Shown here: in pieces, positions 44,670 to 51,418 of the stretch
Numbering within the stretch: the stretch's first letter is position 1
How the letters are laid out: each line of letters starts with the position of its first letter
Assembly: GCA_017516285.1 (NCBI GenBank)
Contig: JAFXDD010000022.1
Span: forward strand, 66,033-130,032
Length of the DNA stretch: 64,000 nucleotides
From: Lachnospiraceae bacterium
GTDB lineage: Bacteria > Bacillota_A > Clostridia > Lachnospirales > Lachnospiraceae
Direction of reading: 5' to 3'
Notes under the pieces: generated by a model
Database searches by the model: none
What the model saw: the letters and a program-made list of their open reading frames with translations, nothing else
Told to the model about the DNA's origin: nothing
Translations under genes and position numbers: made by a program

Positions 44670-45422
44670 CTACTCAACACTATCCTTCTCAACCTCTATC
44701 CCATTCATCGTTCGTGCATTGTCAATTTCCTCTTGCATATACTTTATAATACCATTCTGCTCACAGACTGTTTCAATATAATCAAAGTACTCATCCAAGG
44801 TTTCCGTCGGAATATTAACTGCCATACGTGTTTTTTTAGACAACTCTTCAAATGTGTATATTTCTCCGTCCTGGTAAAGTGCCAGCGGACTCATCAAAGC
44901 TTTTTTCACTTCTTCTATGTCCTCTAGGTACAAAGCATCTATGGTCTCTGCGGATAAATATATCCCACCATTCTCATTATTCTTTTTAATAAGGTCTTCT
45001 TTAGAAATCTCCAAATCTACAATCATTTGATAAATCGGCGGGATCGCTTCCTGCTCCTCGGCTGGTTTTTTCAACAACACGTTATCGACCCATTCATCAC
45101 ATGCCTCTGCACCTACAACTTCTGAAGCTAATTGTATATTGTAAACTTCATCAATATACTTGCGTAAGAAAGCATAGTCGCCACCACCGATTGCCGGAAT
45201 TTCTGTGGATGTTTCTTCGTTGGTTTTGCTTGCTTCATCTACAGAAGCAGAAATATGACTTTCGATTGGTACTGCATCTTCTTCATGAACGGAACTAATT
45301 TCAACTGACTCCGAAACATGACTTTCACCCACATTTGAACCTACATTCTTTTCATTTTTATAAGAGCATGCACTAAGCGTAACGGCTAATAACGTAAATA
45401 TTACTATAAATTGCTTCTTCAA
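44670..45422 (-). CDS. Lipoprotein, shared-cassette family (C-domain type A)
   Basis: The C-terminal 175 residues (DYAFLRKYIDEVYNIQLASE to EVEKDSVE) are very similar to the lipoprotein at 33924-34715, including SKEDLIKKNNE, ALYLEDIEEVKKALMSPLAL and CEQNGIIKYMQEEIDN. The signal ends LLAVTLSACS. A TTG at 45422 is the preferred start: it aligns with the MKKQF start of the paralogues and lies nine bases after GGAGG, whereas ATG 45431 directly abuts the ribosome site. Only 20 bases separate it from the M23 gene upstream, so both are likely one transcript. Function unknown. Confidence 0.8.
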   Translation of the reverse strand: MKKQFIVIFTLLAVTLSACSYKNEKNVGSNVGESHVSESVEISSVHEEDAVPIESHISASVDEASKTNEETSTEIPAIGGGDYAFLRKYIDEVYNIQLASEVVGAEACDEWVDNVLLKKPAEEQEAIPPIYQMIVDLEISKEDLIKKNNENGGIYLSAETIDALYLEDIEEVKKALMSPLALYQDGEIYTFEELSKKTRMAVNIPTETLDEYFDYIETVCEQNGIIKYMQEEIDNARTMNGIEVEKDSVE

Positions 45423-45450
45423 TGTTTCCATCCTCCAAATCGTTTTTTTG

Positions 45451-46524
45451 TTAATATGAATATGTGAAGCTTACATTAGGATAAAAGAAAAATGGATTTA
45501 ACGATCTTGCCTGCGTTAAACTCGCACCAGTACTACCATCGGAAATAACTGAAAAATGTAAATGATTTCCACCAGAGGCTCCTGTATTTCCTACTTTACC
45601 AATCTGAGTCACACCTTTTGTTACAGTATCATTCAAACTCAATGTGGTCGCTTCTTGCATATGTATATACATCGTCCTAATTTTTGTTGAAGTTCCATAT
45701 ACATAATTACTTGAAGATTCAACTATTACACCATGTCCTCGTCCGGAGGTGGTACTTAACTCTTTTATTATTTCTACAACCTTTCCCGTATTGGCACTCT
45801 TTATTGCAGTACCGGCACTTGCAGGTATATCGATACCTGCATGGAATTTTCCATCATAATTACGCTTTGCATAACCTGAGGATATTGTAGTCACAGATAA
45901 AGGAAAGCTAAAGTTCATATTAGCATATGCTGTTTCATCAGCCGTAGATATTTCTGTGAAAGTCCAAAGTTGATTGTTTGAACCTGTATATGTTGACAGA
46001 TATATATTACCTGTTGATGTTGAAGCAGTTCCGCCATTTGATCCGTTGCTTGTGCCATATGACGTCAAAGCAACCGCAGGATTTGCAACCGGAACAATTT
46101 TGTATTTGCCACTTGACACTTGAATAATGTCAAAATACTGCGCCACATTATCTGTCGGTGCCCATATTTCAACATTACAGCCTGGAACTACAGAACCACC
46201 GGATTTCACAATATCTAAAACTCTATATTGTCCATTAGCGCTTGTCTTCGCTCTAAATCTGTATCCGCCATGATTATTGTTATATGATGCATCATAAACT
46301 ACCTTAAACTTTTGTTCCACAGATCCATCATCTGTCCACTGATATACATTCACACCATTTTCGTCATAATTGTTATTTACATTAATACACTTACCACTGG
46401 CAACATTGGTTATTTTATAAACTTTACCACTTGTTATACCAGGAGCCTGGGCTGCTGAAACACAAAGATTAGTTGTACAAATGCATAAAATGATTAATGC
46501 AAATACTGATATTAATTTTCTCAC
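45451..46524 (-). CDS. Secreted RICIN-like lectin plus M23 peptidase
   Basis: GTG 46524 follows AGGAGG. After a signal peptide ending VSAAQA, residues about 30-190 form a RICIN-type carbohydrate-binding domain (GKVYKITNVASGKCINVNNN; QYFDIIQVSSGKYKIVP; SNNQLWTFTEI). The C-terminal 140 residues are an M23 (LytM) zinc peptidase domain with FHAGIDIPA supplying the first His and Asp, IRTMYIHMQ, and GGNHLHFSV supplying the second HxH. M23 enzymes cleave peptidoglycan cross-bridges. The gene leads the envelope operon and has a LytTR-type direct repeat upstream, so Agr control is likely. Confidence 0.88.
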   Translation of the reverse strand: MRKLISVFALIILCICTTNLCVSAAQAPGITSGKVYKITNVASGKCINVNNNYDENGVNVYQWTDDGSVEQKFKVVYDASYNNNHGGYRFRAKTSANGQYRVLDIVKSGGSVVPGCNVEIWAPTDNVAQYFDIIQVSSGKYKIVPVANPAVALTSYGTSNGSNGGTASTSTGNIYLSTYTGSNNQLWTFTEISTADETAYANMNFSFPLSVTTISSGYAKRNYDGKFHAGIDIPASAGTAIKSANTGKVVEIIKELSTTSGRGHGVIVESSSNYVYGTSTKIRTMYIHMQEATTLSLNDTVTKGVTQIGKVGNTGASGGNHLHFSVISDGSTGASLTQARSLNPFFFYPNVSFTYSY

Positions 46525-46619
46525 TATAATACCTCCTGAATTATAATATTTTCTCGTAGCATCAATGACACCCTCACCATACCTCATTCACTATTAAATT
46601 TCAACCCTTCCTGCGCGAA

Positions 46620-46649
46620 ACGACAATTTATCGTCATTTTTGGTCAATT
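46620..46649 (-). promoter_or_regulatory. LytTR-type direct repeat upstream of the M23 gene
   Basis: On the plus strand ACGACAATT-N12-TGGTCAATT; read on the minus strand AATTGACCA and AATTGTCGT. The 9+12+9 layout is that of AgrA/LytTR binding sites, and the first half-site matches that upstream of agrD. It lies about 95 bases before GTG 46524. Confidence 0.6.
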
Positions 46650-46719
46650 TTGACTATTGCATATACCTGAAAAAAGGACCATACCATTGCAGATACAGTC
46701 CTCTTCCACCTTTTACACG

Positions 46720-47298
46720 TTAATATTCAATTTTCATCATGCGCATTACCACGCATGGTATCTGGAGTCCTGCTGACAAAATCAATCCAACTGCAATGCA
46801 AACGGCCGCTGACCGTAGTCCTAAAACCAGCAGTATCAAATGCAATACTGCAAAAACGGTTGCCATCACAGCTGTGATAACCTTGTAGCGGATTTTCTCG
46901 TCATCGTCCAATCTGCGTTTTTCAGAATCGATAGGGCTGAATACAATCAGACTTATCCCGGCAAGCATTAGACAAATGCTTATCACCACACCATATTCCA
47001 GATGTGCTGCCGCATAAATGCAGAGCATAATCAGCAGGCTGGAAACTATCAGGCAGGTACGTTCATGCTTGGCATGAAAGCCACCGCTGAACTTCCGGAT
47101 AGCCATAAAAGGTAAAATCATAAGCACTGCCTTCCACGGAGCTCCCATCAGGATACCAAATACCAGTGCCAAGAGCAGTGGTGCTATCAACAGCCACAGA
47201 CTATGTATTGCGTACTCATATAGCTCTCTGTCTGAGGCCTCAATCACACCACTCTCTATCAGCAAAGTAACAATTCCCCTTGAGCCTTTAGAATTCAT
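46720..47298 (-). CDS. agrB: AgrB-type autoinducer processing peptidase
   Basis: The 192-residue membrane protein has four to six hydrophobic segments and the AgrB catalytic stretch MAIRKFSGGFHAKHERTCLI, with His75 and Cys82 in the spacing of staphylococcal AgrB. AgrB cleaves the C-terminal tail of AgrD and forms the thiolactone ring before export. The start ATG overlaps the agrD stop (TGATG), so the two are translationally coupled. A TTG one codon earlier is less likely. Confidence 0.93.
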   Translation of the reverse strand: MNSKGSRGIVTLLIESGVIEASDRELYEYAIHSLWLLIAPLLLALVFGILMGAPWKAVLMILPFMAIRKFSGGFHAKHERTCLIVSSLLIMLCIYAAAHLEYGVVISICLMLAGISLIVFSPIDSEKRRLDDDEKIRYKVITAVMATVFAVLHLILLVLGLRSAAVCIAVGLILSAGLQIPCVVMRMMKIEY

Positions 47299-47447
47299 CA
47301 ATTCTTTTTAAAGCGGCTTAATTCCTTCGGTGCCTTTGGTTCGAAAATAATCACACAGGATGCTGAATTTGCTTCTGTACGTAACACAGAGTTCAATACA
47401 CTTGCTACACCTTTAGCAGCTTTTTTTGTAATTTTTTCTTTCTTCAT
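47298..47447 (-). CDS. agrD: AgrD-type cyclic autoinducer peptide precursor
   Basis: The 49-residue precursor has an amphipathic leader (KKEKITKKAAKGVASVLNSV), a peptide core and a charged tail. The core ANSASCVIIF followed by EPKAPKELSRF fits the cyclic lactone autoinducer family: the conserved EPK-P marks the AgrB cleavage point after Phe35. Ring closure between Cys31 and Phe35 would give a five-residue thiolactone CVIIF with an N-terminal exocyclic tail. ATG 47447 is preceded by GAGGAG. It lies upstream of agrB in the same transcript. Confidence 0.9.
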   Translation of the reverse strand: MKKEKITKKAAKGVASVLNSVLRTEANSASCVIIFEPKAPKELSRFKKN

Positions 47448-47541
47448 GCCGTAGTTGTCTCCTCTCGTATTTTTCGTCATTGAATACTACATAATTTATA
47501 TTACCGCAAAAAGGTAATTCTCGCGACCCCTTTTACTCAAG

Positions 47542-47571
47542 TGGGCAAATATTAGTTCTTTTTGGTCAAAT
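47542..47571 (-). promoter_or_regulatory. LytTR-type direct repeat upstream of agrDB
   Basis: TGGGCAAAT-N12-TGGTCAAAT on the plus strand (ATTTGACCA-N12-ATTTGCCCA in the direction of agrD). The half-sites agree at eight of nine positions and the 21-base period is the standard LytTR spacing. It lies about 95 bases before the agrD ATG, the expected place for positive autoregulation. Confidence 0.7.
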
Positions 47572-47599
47572 TCCCCTTCTTTTCGTTCTAAAATACAAA

Positions 47600-47665
47600 T
47601 TCTACAGATATTCTCAGTAAGACTTTATTTTCTTATCCAAACAACAAGTTCTACAGTGTATTTCT
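47600..47665. repeat. TTCTACAG repeats between agrD and the XRE gene
   Basis: TTCTACAG occurs at 47600 and 47649, each followed after three or four bases by a second TTCT-type element, so about 22 bases are repeated at a 49-base interval. The second copy contains TACAG-N7-CTGTA, an inverted repeat. They may bind the adjacent XRE regulator or the response regulator. Confidence 0.5.
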
Positions 47666-47744
47666 GTATAGCTTTGTTTATTTTTAGCAATACTATTGAT
47701 AAAATAAATAAAATGTCTGATTATTCAGGAGTTGGTACTATATT

Positions 47745-48077
47745 ATGGAAACACAGAGAAAACAAATAGGTAATAGAATCAGCAAGCGCCGCAAAGTGCT
47801 TCATATGACGCAAGCATATGTTGCAGAGTACTTAGATTGCTCTAACAATACTTTATCTTCAATAGAAAGAGGCCAACAAGGAATTACTGTAGAAACACTA
47901 CTTAAACTTTGTGAATGTCTGGATACCACCCCCAACCATTTACTGTTAGGTAATAGGCATCCTAATGACATTCCTATGGACATCTTGGATACGCTTCGTT
48001 TATGTACTGAAGAACAAGTACGGCTGACACGCGATTTTGTTGAAATGCTATATTCTAATAAACATATCGATTTTTGA
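47745..48077 (+). CDS. XRE-family regulator next to agr
   Basis: The 110-residue protein has an N-terminal helix-turn-helix (IGNRISKRRKVLHMTQAYVA, then LDCSNNTLSSIERGQQG and TLLKLCECLDTTPNHLLLG) followed by a short C-terminal helix pair. It lacks any sensor domain, so it probably regulates by level or by protein contact. It is divergent from agrDB and immediately precedes the response regulator and kinase on the same strand, which suggests it tunes the quorum-sensing system. A perfect terminator hairpin begins at its stop codon. Confidence 0.8.
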   Translation: METQRKQIGNRISKRRKVLHMTQAYVAEYLDCSNNTLSSIERGQQGITVETLLKLCECLDTTPNHLLLGNRHPNDIPMDILDTLRLCTEEQVRLTRDFVEMLYSNKHIDF

Positions 48078-48104
48078 CCATTTTCGTACGAAAATGGTCT
48101 TTTT
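48076..48104 (+). terminator. Terminator at the XRE stop codon
   Basis: GACCATTTTCGT and its exact complement form a 24-base palindrome followed by TTTTTAT. It separates the XRE gene from the promoter of the response regulator. Confidence 0.75.
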
Positions 48105-48115
48105 ATGCAATTTTC

Positions 48116-48144
48116 TTGTTTTTTTCACGCTACACCTATATAAT
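48116..48144 (+). promoter_or_regulatory. Promoter of the agrA/agrC-like operon
   Basis: TTGTTT and TATAAT are 17 bases apart, ending 35 bases before ATG 48179. Confidence 0.7.
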
Positions 48145-48178
48145 AAAAGTAAATATTTTACTAAAGGGGAACCCACCT

Positions 48179-48886
48179 ATGCGAATTTTAATATGCGATG
48201 ACGACGAGCTTGTCAGACGACAAATTCATAAATTTCTACGTGACTATTTTAAAAACGCGCATTTATCATGTCCGGAAATAGTGATGTACGAAAACGGGGA
48301 ATTATTATTAAAGGACACGGGCGATAAGGACATTGTTTTTCTGGATGTTGAGATGCCTGGTCTAAAGGGCATCCATGTAGGGCAGGAGCTGCAAGAGTCC
48401 AATCCACGGATTATTATCATTATGGTCAGTGCTTTCCCGGAATATCTGGATGATGCCATGCGCTTTCATGTTTTCCGGTATTTATCCAAGCCATTGGAAA
48501 AGCTGCGCTTTTTTCAAAATATGAAAGATGCCTTGCAAAAGTACAATTCCACAGCAGGCAAGGTTGTTATTGAATGCCGTGATAAAAACAATGTAACTGT
48601 GTCCAAAGCAGATATCATTGCAGTGGAGACTGCGGAACGCAAGATTATTATACATACAGTTGGTCAAAAATACGAAAGCACTGAGACTATGACTTATTGG
48701 CGTGAAAAGCTTCAGGATAAATGCTTTATCACGACCCACAAAAGCTTTATTGTAAACATGATGTATGTAATCAGCTTTACTCCAACTCTTATACAGCTGG
48801 AAAATGAAGTCACTGCATACCTGACCAAAAGAAAATACAAGGAATTTAAACGCGCATACCTTTTGTATGTGGAAGGCTTGAGGTAA
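48179..48886 (+). CDS. AgrA-like LytTR response regulator
   Basis: Residues 1-120 are a receiver domain: MRILICDDDELVRRQI with the acidic pocket, FLDVEMPGLKG with phospho-acceptor Asp56, MVSAFPEYLDDAM and YLSKPL with the conserved lysine. Residues 135-235 are a LytTR DNA-binding domain (KADIIAVETAERKIIIHTVG; WREKLQDKCFITTHKSFIVNM). ATG 48179 after AAGGGGA removes a hydrophobic stretch that overlaps the promoter. It is expected to be phosphorylated by the kinase encoded five bases downstream and to bind the 9-12-9 repeats upstream of agrD and of the M23 gene. Confidence 0.92.
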   Translation: MRILICDDDELVRRQIHKFLRDYFKNAHLSCPEIVMYENGELLLKDTGDKDIVFLDVEMPGLKGIHVGQELQESNPRIIIIMVSAFPEYLDDAMRFHVFRYLSKPLEKLRFFQNMKDALQKYNSTAGKVVIECRDKNNVTVSKADIIAVETAERKIIIHTVGQKYESTETMTYWREKLQDKCFITTHKSFIVNMMYVISFTPTLIQLENEVTAYLTKRKYKEFKRAYLLYVEGLR

Positions 48887-48890
48887 CTAT

Positions 48891-50192
48891 ATGAAAGTCA
48901 CTTTTTGTTATGTAATTACATATATAATAGAAGCTCTCATTTTATGGCAATACTGCTCTCGCTTATTTTATCCTAAACACTCAAAACACATAAAAGCCTT
49001 ACTCTTAGCCGGTTTATACAGTCTTTTATTCTTTATTGTACTATTACAGCTTGCCTGGCTCAATATTGTGGCTTTTCTAATTGTCAATTTTATCTATATA
49101 TGGGTCATATATCAGGTAAAATATAGTACTGCCCTATTTCATGCTGCCATCACAACCACTATTATGGGTATGAGTGAGCTCATTGTATTTAGCATTAGGA
49201 CATATTTTACCTCTAACTTTTTTGCAGAATATGATTACCTCAAAAATTTAATTATTTTAGGTATTTTCAGTAAAACGCTGTACTTTATTATTCTACAAAC
49301 CATTGTACGCCTTTTTAACACAAAGCATAAGTCATATTCAAAAACTTCTTTTCTTTTGACTGGTGTGCCTATCATTACTGTTTTTATTATGATGACTTTA
49401 TTTGCTACAACCTTACTATCAGAACTAACTTTACTGTTGGACTGGATGATTTCAGTCAGTGCAATTCTGCTCTTGTCCACCAATATGTTCATATTTGGCA
49501 TTTATGACTACACCCAACGCAAGGAGGCCGAATTAGCTGCCTTACGCCTGCAGCTGCAGAAAGAGTATGATGCTGCGGAATTTCGTAAAGCCATTCTGCA
49601 GGAAAGTGAAAGCAAGAGTATCCTGATTCATGACATCAAGAAGCATCTGATGACTTTGGCTGACTTAAGTGCACAAAGTGAATCGCAGAGGGTTACCTCA
49701 TATATCAGCACCCTGCTCAATTCCTCCAGTCTGCGTACCTCTGTGCGCGTCAGCGATAATGACATGCTGAACGTCATTTTGTGCCGTTATATCAATACCT
49801 GCTACGACAAGCATATCTCCATGCAAACCGACATCCGCAGCAAGTGCCTGAATTTTATGTCTGACGAGGATATGACTGCCCTTTTTTGCAACCTTTTGGA
49901 CAATGCCATGGAGGCTGCCTACCGGATACCGGAGGGATACATAGAGGTTACTGCCAGCCGAAGGGAGCGTACTCCTTATACGTTAATTACCGTCATCAAC
50001 TCCTGCCGCCAAAATCCCATTGACGAGCAGGGCAACCTGATGATTTTCAAGCCCAACAAAGAACTCCACGGCTTTGGCATGAAAAGCGTCGCCCGCATTG
50101 TCCGCAAATACCTGGGCGAAATGCATTATTACTATGATGATGAAACTTCCACCTTCCATGTGATTATGCTTGTGCAGGATATGCGAATTTAA
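48891..50192 (+). CDS. AgrC-like sensor histidine kinase (GHKL type)
   Basis: Residues 1-205 hold about six membrane helices forming the peptide-sensing domain. A coiled linker (TQRKEAELAALRLQLQKEYD) leads to the phospho-acceptor motif IHDIKKHLM near residue 245, the N box LLDNAMEAAYRIP and the G box ELHGFGMKSVARIVRKYLG, as in the HATPase_c_5 group with AgrC, ComD and VirS. It should perceive the cyclic peptide made from agrD and phosphorylate the adjacent LytTR regulator. The gene follows that regulator by four bases. Confidence 0.92.
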   Translation: MKVTFCYVITYIIEALILWQYCSRLFYPKHSKHIKALLLAGLYSLLFFIVLLQLAWLNIVAFLIVNFIYIWVIYQVKYSTALFHAAITTTIMGMSELIVFSIRTYFTSNFFAEYDYLKNLIILGIFSKTLYFIILQTIVRLFNTKHKSYSKTSFLLTGVPIITVFIMMTLFATTLLSELTLLLDWMISVSAILLLSTNMFIFGIYDYTQRKEAELAALRLQLQKEYDAAEFRKAILQESESKSILIHDIKKHLMTLADLSAQSESQRVTSYISTLLNSSSLRTSVRVSDNDMLNVILCRYINTCYDKHISMQTDIRSKCLNFMSDEDMTALFCNLLDNAMEAAYRIPEGYIEVTASRRERTPYTLITVINSCRQNPIDEQGNLMIFKPNKELHGFGMKSVARIVRKYLGEMHYYYDDETSTFHVIMLVQDMRI

Positions 50193-50228
50193 CAGCACCA
50201 TAAATCAAAAAGATTTTAAACTTTCCAG

Positions 50229-50257
50229 TTGCCATACATTCAAAAACGTGCTACAAT
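50229..50257 (+). promoter_or_regulatory. Promoter of the Rpn-family gene
   Basis: TTGCCA and TACAAT are separated by 17 bases. The predicted start gives a leader of about 150 bases before ATG 50413. Confidence 0.65.
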
Positions 50258-50380
50258 ACTTACAAAGCATTAAATTTCTACTATTCAAAAGATAAAATTT
50301 TCAGAACATCTATTTTTCATTTCAGAAATCTCAATGCTTTTGTTTCCCTAATTAACAAAGCAGCGAGGTTTTAGAAATGG

Positions 50381-50406
50381 CCTCCTGCGTATTTTTCACA
50401 AGGAGG
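50381..50406 (+). promoter_or_regulatory. Leader hairpin able to hide the ribosome site
   Basis: CCTCCT at 50381-50386 is fully complementary to the AGGAGG at 50401-50406, seven bases before ATG 50413, with a 14-base loop. Pairing would block initiation. Confidence 0.5.
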
Positions 50407-50412
50407 TAGTGT

Positions 50413-51291
50413 ATGCACACTGAAACACCAAATGTACCGGATTTACAGGTTAAATTCGACTACAAATCCAGAATATTTATCATGCTTTTCAGCAACAAAG
50501 AGAGACTTCTAAAGCTGTACAATGCCATGAGCCGTAAGAATTATACCGACCCGGAGCTTCTTACCATCAACACGCTGGAGAACGCGATTTACATGTCCAT
50601 GCAGAATGACTTGTCCTTTCTCATCGACCTGCGGCTCTCCCTGTACGAGCACCAAAGCACCTATAATCCCAACATGCCCTTGCGGTTCTTGCTGTATCTT
50701 TCAGACCTGTATTCAAGGCTGACCAAGAACATGAACCTTTATGGAAGCAAGAAGTTGGAAATACCACCGCCAAGATTCGTAGTCTTTTACAATGGCAGAG
50801 AGAAACGCCCCGATTATGAGGAATTCAGGCTCTCGGATTTGTACACCATACACGATGAGACAGTTTCACTGGAGCTGATTGTCGAAGTTTTTAACATCAA
50901 CAAAGGGCACAATACCGAGCTGGTGGAGACCTGCCGGGATTTACAGGACTACGTGGAATATACCCACCGCGTTCGTACATACGCTGAGGAATTACCTATT
51001 GAAGAAGCAGTAGAAAAGGCAATTAATGAGTGCATTCAGGAAGGCATTTTAAAGGACTTTCTGGAAACCAACAGAGCGGAGGCGATGAAAGTGAGTATTT
51101 ATGAATATAACGAACAAGAGCATATGCGCATGGAACGTGAAGACGCCTTCGAGGATGGACGTAAAGCCGGTCTTAATCAGTTGTTTGAATTGATGAATAA
51201 AATGACTGCTGATGGTCTCGGTCATCAGACCCACAGACTGGCCAGTGAACCGGACTTTTATCAGGAGATGGCGCGGAAATATCTTAAGTAG
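50413..51291 (+). CDS. Rpn-family PD-(D/E)XK nuclease-like protein
   Basis: The 292-residue protein belongs to the recombination-promoting nuclease/putative transposase (Rpn) group. The core reads MQNDLSFLIDLRLSLYEHQS followed by TYNPNMPLRFLLYLSDLYS and PRFVVFYNG; the D and E-x-Q residues correspond to the PD-(D/E)XK active site. The C-terminal part is helical (EAVEKAINECIQEGILKDFL). The best-studied relatives cut DNA and stimulate RecA-independent recombination. It shares its core with the gene at 63050-63958. It is monocistronic, with its own promoter, a possible ribosome-site hairpin and a terminator. Confidence 0.82.
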   Translation: MHTETPNVPDLQVKFDYKSRIFIMLFSNKERLLKLYNAMSRKNYTDPELLTINTLENAIYMSMQNDLSFLIDLRLSLYEHQSTYNPNMPLRFLLYLSDLYSRLTKNMNLYGSKKLEIPPPRFVVFYNGREKRPDYEEFRLSDLYTIHDETVSLELIVEVFNINKGHNTELVETCRDLQDYVEYTHRVRTYAEELPIEEAVEKAINECIQEGILKDFLETNRAEAMKVSIYEYNEQEHMRMEREDAFEDGRKAGLNQLFELMNKMTADGLGHQTHRLASEPDFYQEMARKYLK

Positions 51292-51337
51292 ACTGCATAT
51301 ATGCAACTAACAATTTCCACCAAATATTATAACAAGG

Positions 51338-51365
51338 AAAGGCTTGGAGCGCACTCCAAGCCTTT
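51338..51365. terminator. Bidirectional terminator between convergent genes
   Basis: AAAGGCTTGGAG and CTCCAAGCCTTT form a 12-bp perfect stem with a four-base loop between the Rpn-family gene and the 837-residue protein gene. Confidence 0.8.
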
Positions 51366-51418
51366 CGTATCTTTCCTCCTGGTATATCCTTTTATCTCCT
51401 TCTTTCCCCTTTTGTATT

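Larger units (their letters stand above)
47481..47744. other. Divergent control region between agrDB and the XRE gene
   Basis: This 264-base gap holds the LytTR-type repeat (47542-47571) and the TTCTACAG repeats (47600-47665). No small reading frame with a ribosome site was seen. Confidence 0.55.

Noticed and set aside
31960..47480. Prophage or integrative element
   Set aside because: The region is full of secreted proteins and repeats, but integrase, structural phage genes, relaxase and attachment sites are not present.
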